Below are positions 5,121 to 12,917 of a stretch of DNA of 12,917 bases, one piece after another. The stretch is from assembly GCA_937968025.1 (NCBI GenBank), contig CALBSL010000099.1:1-12917 (forward strand), written 5' to 3'. The stretch is from an uncultured bacterium. Lineage in GTDB: Bacteria > Patescibacteriota > Patescibacteriia > 2-12-FULL-60-25. Under the pieces are notes generated by a model. The model saw only the letters and a list, made by a program, of their open reading frames with translations. It did not search any database and was not told the origin of the DNA. Every line of letters starts with the position of its first letter. Position 1 is the stretch's first letter. The position numbers and the translations under genes are program-made.

Positions 5121-5330
5121 TCAGGATTGAATGATGCGCTGCATGTCGTCGCGCTCCTCGATCAGAACGATGCGCTTTCCGCTCGGGGTATAGGCATGTC
5201 CGGTACGGGCTCGGCGGAGAGCCTCCTGCCGCTTCTTGCGCTGCTCGAACGTGCTCTTCCGCTTCTGCATGAGCAGGCGTGTAAGCAGCGCCGAAATGAT
5301 GGCCAGAGAGATGACGATGAGAAAGAGCAT
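5121..5330 (-). CDS. Small membrane-anchored basic protein, 69 aa, first gene of the array
   Basis: The ATG at 5328-5330 follows AAGGACG at normal spacing; the stop is TGA at 5121-5123. Residues 1-20 (MLFLIVISLAIISALLTRLL) form a membrane helix or uncleaved signal anchor. A basic, probably helical stretch follows (QKRKSTFEQRKKRQEALRRA), then a short soluble end (KRIVLIEERDDMQRIIQS). The positive residues after the helix suggest the C-terminus faces the cytoplasm. As the first gene behind the long leader it would be the most directly affected by any leader control. Family not recognised. Confidence 0.72.
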   Translation of the reverse strand: MLFLIVISLAIISALLTRLLMQKRKSTFEQRKKRQEALRRARTGHAYTPSGKRIVLIEERDDMQRIIQS

Positions 5331-5420
5331 GTCGGCGTCCTTACGACGAGGGTTGTGTTCCAGGGTGTACTCGGCCGGCGCCTACCCTCCGCAGAAGGGC
5401 ACGCATCGACCGAGGAGCAT

Positions 5421-5464
5421 CTACTAGTCGTCTACTAGACGGCTAGTAGACAACTGGTAGACGG
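5421..5464. repeat. Four 11-bp direct repeats containing a perfect inverted repeat
   Basis: Units begin at 5421, 5432, 5443 and 5454 (CTACTAGTCGT, CTACTAGACGG, CTAGTAGACAA, CTGGTAGACGG). The spacing of 11 bp is about one helical turn. Within them GTCTACTAG (5430-5438) and CTAGTAGAC (5443-5451) form a perfect 9-bp inverted repeat with a 4-nt spacer. This looks like a protein-binding array (operator or iteron type), or a hairpin in the leader RNA. Confidence 0.6.
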
Positions 5465-5473
5465 ATACAAAAC

Positions 5474-5638
5474 GACGGATAGCGGGAACGACGAAGGTGA
5501 GAGCCGGTCAAGTAAATGACCGCCGGCACAAGTACGGGTTCCAAACGACCGAGCGCAGTCGAAACCGCGGTCAGCGTGAGGACACCGTCTTCCCTCCCGA
5601 GAGAGGTAGGAGGGGCTTCTTCGTTTCCGCTATCCGTC
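5474..5638 (-). repeat. Long-range inverted repeat, 23-nt arms around 119 nt
   Basis: Arms 5474-5496 and 5616-5638 are complementary at 21 of 23 positions (12 bp, mismatch, 5 bp, mismatch, 4 bp). The enclosed 119 nt hold smaller hairpins. It may close a domain of the leader RNA. No transposase is present, so terminal inverted repeats of a mobile element are less likely. Confidence 0.6.
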
Positions 5639-5888
5639 TTTTTCTCGGGATAGAGAAAACTCCTTTGGATAAGGAGCTTTCGTATGGATTCTCGTGAGGG
5701 GTCTGGAGGCTCGGTGGCGAGAACTGCCGAAGCAGGTCGCTCTCGGTGAAGTACTTGAAAGTGTCTAGCGGAGGCCAGAGACAATCGAGCAGAAACACCG
5801 CTCTCACCCCGACAAGCTGGGCGAGAGGTCCTCCAAACCCGTCACGAGAATGTATGGAATGACCAGAGAAGGTCTAAAGATCACAGGT

Positions 5889-5917
5889 AGTATAGCAAAA
5901 ACAGGCATGTTTGTCAA
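5889..5917 (-). promoter_or_regulatory. Sigma70-type promoter of the leftward array
   Basis: On the minus strand TTGACA (5912-5917) and TATACT (5889-5894) are separated by exactly 17 bp. A TGC directly before the -10 adds an extended -10 element. Transcription would begin near 5882 and run left. It is the only clear promoter seen for the array. Confidence 0.8.
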
Positions 5918-5978
5918 TAGAGGGTTTACAAAATAGCGCTTCTAACGATAAAAACCTGAAAATTAGGCTCTATTGACA
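5912..5978. repeat. 11-bp perfect inverted repeat embracing two divergent -35 boxes
   Basis: TGTCAATAGAG (5912-5922) and CTCTATTGACA (5968-5978) are exact reverse complements. Each contains the TTGACA -35 element of one of the two divergent promoters. The 45 bp between them are AT-rich and could serve as upstream elements for both. Confidence 0.75.
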
Positions 5979-6001
5979 TAAAAAAATCAGTCTGCTAAGA
6001 T
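5973..6001 (+). promoter_or_regulatory. Sigma70-type promoter of rpoBC
   Basis: TTGACA (5973-5978), a 17-bp spacer and TAAGAT (5996-6001), with TGC before the -10. Transcription would begin near 6008, giving an rpoB leader of about 255 nt. No ribosomal-protein gene (rplJ, rplL) lies upstream, so rpoB heads its own transcript. Confidence 0.8.
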
Positions 6002-6031
6002 CCGGCTATCTTTCACGTTAACCCTGCTTAC

Positions 6032-6097
6032 ATGGCCAACATTTGCGCAAATTTGTGCCCTGTTCATCGGCAGAACCCAGCCTCCTCGGTGGAATGA
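6032..6097 (+). CDS. Possible 21-aa upstream ORF in the rpoB leader
   Basis: ATG at 6032-6034 opens a 21-codon frame (MANICANLCPVHRQNP...) ending in TGA. It begins about 24 nt after the inferred transcription start. No clear Shine-Dalgarno site is visible. It could be chance; it would matter only if it influenced rpoB expression. Confidence 0.15.
   Translation: MANICANLCPVHRQNPASSVE
6041..6052. promoter_or_regulatory. 12-bp perfect palindrome in the rpoB leader
   Basis: ATTTGCGCAAAT is a perfect palindrome about 35 nt downstream of the inferred rpoB transcription start. It could be an operator for a dimeric repressor. There is no second copy in the window that I can see. Confidence 0.3.
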
Positions 6098-6104
6098 GAG
6101 GGGC

Positions 6105-6248
6105 ATGGGTCGTTTTGACGTTGAAAGAGGTGAGGAACAAACTTTGTACATCGAAGACAGACGTGACGCGTTTACCCCCCGGCTGATGGGTCCGTCGCGA
6201 GCGCCCCCGTTTGTCTTCCGCCCCCCGAGCATCCCTCGGAGAGGCTGA
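6105..6248 (+). CDS. Possible 47-aa small ORF directly upstream of rpoB
   Basis: The frame reads MGRFDVERGEEQTLYIEDRR, then continues with a proline- and arginine-rich half ending PPSIPRRG, and stops at TGA 6246-6248, 14 nt before rpoB. AGAGGGG stands immediately before the ATG, closer than ideal. The first half is protein-like in composition. If translated, it would place ribosomes next to the weak rpoB start. Neither its family nor its reality can be settled here. Confidence 0.3.
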   Translation: MGRFDVERGEEQTLYIEDRRDAFTPRLMGPSRAPPFVFRPPSIPRRG

Positions 6249-6262
6249 AATTCTGCGAGAAC

Positions 6263-9721
<3,459 letters not shown>

Positions 9722-9746
9722 ACTTAACGAATCTCACTACTGAAGT

Positions 9747-12700
9747 ATGGCGTTCTATCAAACTGAACACATCAAAACCACCGACTTCGATGCGATTCGT
9801 CTTCGTCTCGCCTCGCCGGAAGTGATCCGTGGGTGGTCGTATGGGGAAATTACCAAGCCAGAAACCATCAACTACCGCACGCAACGCCCTGAAAAGGGAG
9901 GGTTGTTCGCAGAAGAAATCTTCGGTCCATCAAAGGACTGGGAATGTTACTGTGGAAAGTATAAGAAGATCCGTTATAAGGGGATCATCTGTGACCGCTG
10001 TGGAGTTGAAGTGACGCACTCGCTCGTTCGTCGCGAGCGTATGGGGCACATCGAACTTGCGGCTCCAGTAGCGCATATCTGGTTCTTGCGCAGCATTCCT
10101 TCGAAGATCGGCGCGATTTTGGACCTCTCAGTCCAGTCGCTCGAAAAAGTGATCTACTTCCAGTCGTTTATCATCACGGAAGTGAATGATGAGCTTCGAA
10201 CACAAACGCTCGAAGCGGTGCGCCAGGAATATAAGGCTAAGCGCAAGCAGATCGATCACGAGTACGAACGTGACGTGCAGCGCGTCCAGAAAAACGCGGC
10301 TGAAAAGAGCTGGAAAACAGAGCAGACCCACGCCGAGCTCGAGAAAGCCGAAGAAAACAAGCAGCGTCGCGTGGAGGAGCTCGATGCAGACTTTGAGAGC
10401 GCAGAACGCGAACTCAAGGATTTGCGCCCAATGAAGATCATCTCCGAATTGGACTATCACGATCTCTCATTGAAGTTCGGTCACTTGTTTGAAGCGAAGA
10501 TCGGTTCTGAAGCCATTGACGAACTCTTGCATCGTATCGATCTTGATCAGACCGTCGCGATTCTTCAGGAAGAACTGGCAGATGCGTCTGACGCCAAGCG
10601 CGATCGTCTCATGCGTCGGTTGAAGTTGTTGCGTGCGTTGTCGGTCAACAAAATTGAGCCTCACTGGATGGTGTTGAAAGCGCTCCCGGTGCTTCCACCA
10701 GACCTTCGTCCGATGGTGGCGCTTGATGGAGGCCGCTTCGCTACATCTGACTTGAACGACTTGTATCGCCGTGTCATTAACCGCAACAACCGTTTGAAGC
10801 GCTTGATGGAATTGAATGCTCCTGAAGTCATCGTGCGCAACGAAAAGCGCATGTTGCAGGAAGCGGTCGACTCGCTCATCGATAACGGCGCTCGTCACTC
10901 CAAGACCGTGCTTGCCGCAACGGGAAAGAAGCGTCAGCTCAAGTCTCTCTCCGACTTCTTGAAAGGGAAGCAGGGTCGCTTCCGTCAGAACTTGCTCGGA
11001 AAGCGTATCGACTACTCCGGTCGTTCCGTGATCGTGGTTGGTCCTCACCTCGAATTGCACCAGTGTGGTCTGCCAAAGATGATGGCGCTCGAACTCTTCA
11101 AGCCGTTTATCATTGCGCAGCTCATCAAGCGTGAACTCGTGCACAACATTCGTTCCGCAAACCGGTATATCGAAGGGGATCATCCAGAAGTGTGGGACAT
11201 TCTCGAACAGATCGCGGCTGACGCGGTTGTGCTCTTGAACCGTGCCCCAACGCTCCACCGTCTCGGTATCCAGGGCTTCCAGCCAAAACTCATCGAAGGA
11301 AAAGCGATTCAGATCCATCCGCTCGTCTGTACGGCCTTCAACGCCGACTTCGACGGAGACCAGATGGCCGTTCACATTCCGCTCACGGAAGAGGCTCGTT
11401 GGGAAGCGCGCAACCTCATGTTGTCGACGCGTAACCTCCTCAAGCCTGCTACCGGTGATCCAGTCGTGCAGCCAGATAAGGACATCGCTTGGGGGTGTTT
11501 CTACATCACCTCGATGCAGGAACCAAAAGATGGGAAGATTAAAACCTTCGGCTCCTCTGATCAGGCTATTTACGCCTATCAGTCCGGCCGTCTCGATGTT
11601 CGTGAGAAGATCAAGACCCGCGTTCGTCCAAACGAGGACATTATCGAGACCACGGTTGGTCGTCTCATCTTGAACCGTATCTTGCCAAAAGAGATCGGCT
11701 ATCGAAATGAAGTGATCGGCAAGAAGCAGCTCGCGACGATCATGCAAACGACGATCTTGGTTCGTGGATTCGACCGCGCCGCCAAGTTCGCGGATGAAGT
11801 CAAGCAGCTCGGGTTCTCGCTCGTCACCAAATCCGGATTCAGCTACGGCCTTGGCGATCTACCAACGATCGTGAAAACGGAGATCATCGCCGAAGGAGAA
11901 ACGAAAGCACAAGAAGTGGAAGGACAGTACAAAGAAGGGTTGCTCACCAAAAAGGAGCGCCACTCTCGCATTGTCAGCATTTGGTCTGAGGCGAAAGATC
12001 GCATTCAGAAACAGTCGGTGGAGGCTCTCGAAAACCGAGGCTCCGTGTACGCCATGATCAACTCTGGTGCTCGTGGTTCGGCTGGGCAGCTCGTGCAGGT
12101 GGTCGGTATGTGTGGTCTCAAAGCCAACCCATCCGGTGACATTATCGAGCTTCCAATCAAATCCTCGTATCGCGAAGGTCTCGACGTGCTCGAATACTTC
12201 ATCTCTACCCACGGTACGCGTAAGGGTCTTACGGACACGGCTCTTAAAACGGCCAACGCCGGGTACCTCACGCGTCGTCTCGTGGACGTGGCGCAGGACA
12301 TCGTGGTCGCCTCAGAAGACTGTGGTGACGAAACGGGTGCCATCCTCACGCAGAAAGAGTGTGAAGAAGTGGGCGAGCCAATGCTCTCGCGTATCTTCGG
12401 ACGCTACCTCATTAAGGACATCAAGGATCTTGAAACAGGAAAGGTGTTGGTAAAGAAGGGTTCCTTGATTACGGAAGAGGAAATGAAGGTCTTGAAGACG
12501 GCGAAGATCGATAACGTGGCCGTTCGTTCGGTGTTGAGCTGTAAGATGCGTCGGGGGTTGTGTCAGAAATGTTACGGTTACGACCTCGCCTTCAACAAGC
12601 TTGTGAAGCTTGGTACGGCGGTCGGTATCATCGCCGCTCAGTCGATCGGTGAACCGGGTACACAGTTGACGATGCGTACCTTCCACATGGGTGGTACGGC

Positions 12701-12917
12701 TGGATTCGACATCACGATGGGTCTTCCACGTGTGGAAGAGCTCTTCGAAGCTCGTCAGCCAAAACACAAGGCGATCGTCGCGGAAGTCGCTGGTCCGGTG
12801 AAGATTATCGAAGCAGAAAAGCGTATTCTTCAGTCCACCACGGGCGAAAAGATCGTTGATACGTCTGGTACCAAGATGGTCCATATCCCATACTTGGCGA
12901 AACAGGAAAAGAAGTTC
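9747..12917 (+). CDS. rpoC: DNA-directed RNA polymerase subunit beta' (3' end outside window)
   Basis: The ATG at 9747 lies 25 nt after rpoB and has no strong Shine-Dalgarno site. The frame stays open to the last base, giving 1057 residues of an incomplete protein. It holds the N-terminal zinc site C67-x-C69 and C82-x2-C85; a charged coiled-coil stretch around residues 150-230; the catalytic NADFDGDQ at 532-539, whose three aspartates hold magnesium; a second zinc site C859, C932, C939 and C942, spaced almost as in E. coli; and the trigger loop around M976-RTFH980. The trigger loop runs directly into [12 protein letters not shown], so there is no SI3 insertion. It assembles with RpoB and alpha into the core enzyme. 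Confidence 0.98.
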   Translation, partial: MAFYQTEHIKTTDFDAIRLRLASPEVIRGWSYGEITKPETINYRTQRPEKGGLFAEEIFGPSKDWECYCGKYKKIRYKGIICDRCGVEVTHSLVRRERMGHIELAAPVAHIWFLRSIPSKIGAILDLSVQSLEKVIYFQSFIITEVNDELRTQTLEAVRQEYKAKRKQIDHEYERDVQRVQKNAAEKSWKTEQTHAELEKAEENKQRRVEELDADFESAERELKDLRPMKIISELDYHDLSLKFGHLFEAKIGSEAIDELLHRIDLDQTVAILQEELADASDAKRDRLMRRLKLLRALSVNKIEPHWMVLKALPVLPPDLRPMVALDGGRFATSDLNDLYRRVINRNNRLKRLMELNAPEVIVRNEKRMLQEAVDSLIDNGARHSKTVLAATGKKRQLKSLSDFLKGKQGRFRQNLLGKRIDYSGRSVIVVGPHLELHQCGLPKMMALELFKPFIIAQLIKRELVHNIRSANRYIEGDHPEVWDILEQIAADAVVLLNRAPTLHRLGIQGFQPKLIEGKAIQIHPLVCTAFNADFDGDQMAVHIPLTEEARWEARNLMLSTRNLLKPATGDPVVQPDKDIAWGCFYITSMQEPKDGKIKTFGSSDQAIYAYQSGRLDVREKIKTRVRPNEDIIETTVGRLILNRILPKEIGYRNEVIGKKQLATIMQTTILVRGFDRAAKFADEVKQLGFSLVTKSGFSYGLGDLPTIVKTEIIAEGETKAQEVEGQYKEGLLTKKERHSRIVSIWSEAKDRIQKQSVEALENRGSVYAMINSGARGSAGQLVQVVGMCGLKANPSGDIIELPIKSSYREGLDVLEYFISTHGTRKGLTDTALKTANAGYLTRRLVDVAQDIVVASEDCGDETGAILTQKECEEVGEPMLSRIFGRYLIKDIKDLETGKVLVKKGSLITEEEMKVLKTAKIDNVAVRSVLSCKMRRGLCQKCYGYDLAFNKLVKLGTAVGIIAAQSIGEPGTQLTMRTFHMGGTAGFDITMGLPRVEELFEARQPKHKAIVAEVAGPVKIIEAEKRILQSTTGEKIVDTSGTKMVHIPYLAKQEKKF

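Larger units (their letters stand above)
5331..5882 (-). ncRNA. Long structured 5' leader (or separate RNA) of the leftward array
   Basis: About 550 nt lie between the inferred start of transcription (near 5882) and the first gene, without a convincing protein frame. Folding signals include a long-range stem of 23-nt arms (5474-5496 with 5616-5638, 21 of 23 paired); a cUUCGg hairpin (5724-5735), which has the stable tetraloop only in the leftward RNA; a 6-bp hairpin (5660-5665 with 5671-5676); and a GGTCA/TGACC hairpin near 5507-5522. The array of 11-bp repeats lies at its 3' part. I match it to no known riboswitch or large ncRNA. It may be a regulatory leader or a processed ncRNA. Confidence 0.5.

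Noticed and set aside
5421..5464. A CRISPR array
   Set aside because: The units are 11 bp, contiguous and without spacers, and no cas gene is present.
5474..5638. Terminal inverted repeats of a small transposable element
   Set aside because: No target-site duplication or transposase is visible, and the arms lie inside a transcribed leader; kept only as an RNA stem.
5443..5807. Two overlapping minus-strand frames (113 and 78 codons) in the leader
   Set aside because: Neither has a Shine-Dalgarno site, and both run through the long-range stem and the UUCG hairpin. The structured-RNA reading explains the region better, although a small peptide cannot be excluded.

Overview
The right half of the window carries the RNA polymerase genes rpoB (complete, 1152 aa) and rpoC (5' 1057 codons, running off the right edge). 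RpoB lacks the large lineage-specific insertions of the E. coli subunit, and the trigger loop of RpoC runs on without an SI3-type insertion. The wording of RpoB (for example the segments around GAFFTAEALRGRRYYGAK and SYRWFLETGMRELF) looks most like Patescibacteria/CPR, probably a Parcubacteria-type lineage. That placement is from memory of the family, not from a search.

The left half (about 339-5330) is very different. It is a leftward (minus-strand) array of nine short genes, of 215, 349, 70, 48, 98, 181, 139, 170 and 69 aa, plus a 29-codon tail-like small ORF. I recognise none of them. Each has its own Shine-Dalgarno-like sequence or a 4-nt start/stop overlap. Most gaps between them are filled with strong RNA hairpins, including an exact 43-bp repeat copied 756 bp apart and a third, diverged relative. 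Two of the proteins (3088-3633 and 4427-4939) and the small ORF share a C-terminal module ending in W-[ILV]-P-[RE]-I. Three others carry paired CxxC knuckles. Two are single-helix small membrane proteins.

A strong sigma70-type promoter on the minus strand (5889-5917) drives this array through a leader of about 550 nt. The leader is rich in predicted structure: a 23-nt long-range stem, a cUUCGg hairpin and a cluster of four 11-bp repeats. Back to back with it lies the promoter of rpoBC (5973-6001). The two promoters share a perfect 11-bp inverted repeat containing both -35 boxes, and both have 17-bp spacers and a TGC just before the -10. The rpoB leader (about 255 nt) contains two possible small ORFs and a 12-bp palindrome.

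At the far left edge, converging on the array, is the fragment of a plus-strand protein with a DxDGDG-type calcium-binding segment like those of RTX/hemolysin-type proteins.

The best candidate for an undescribed system is the minus-strand array itself: a structured long leader, hairpin-separated small genes, zinc knuckles, small membrane proteins, a recurring C-terminal module and a tRNA-like T-arm element between two of the genes. Its function cannot be read from the sequence.
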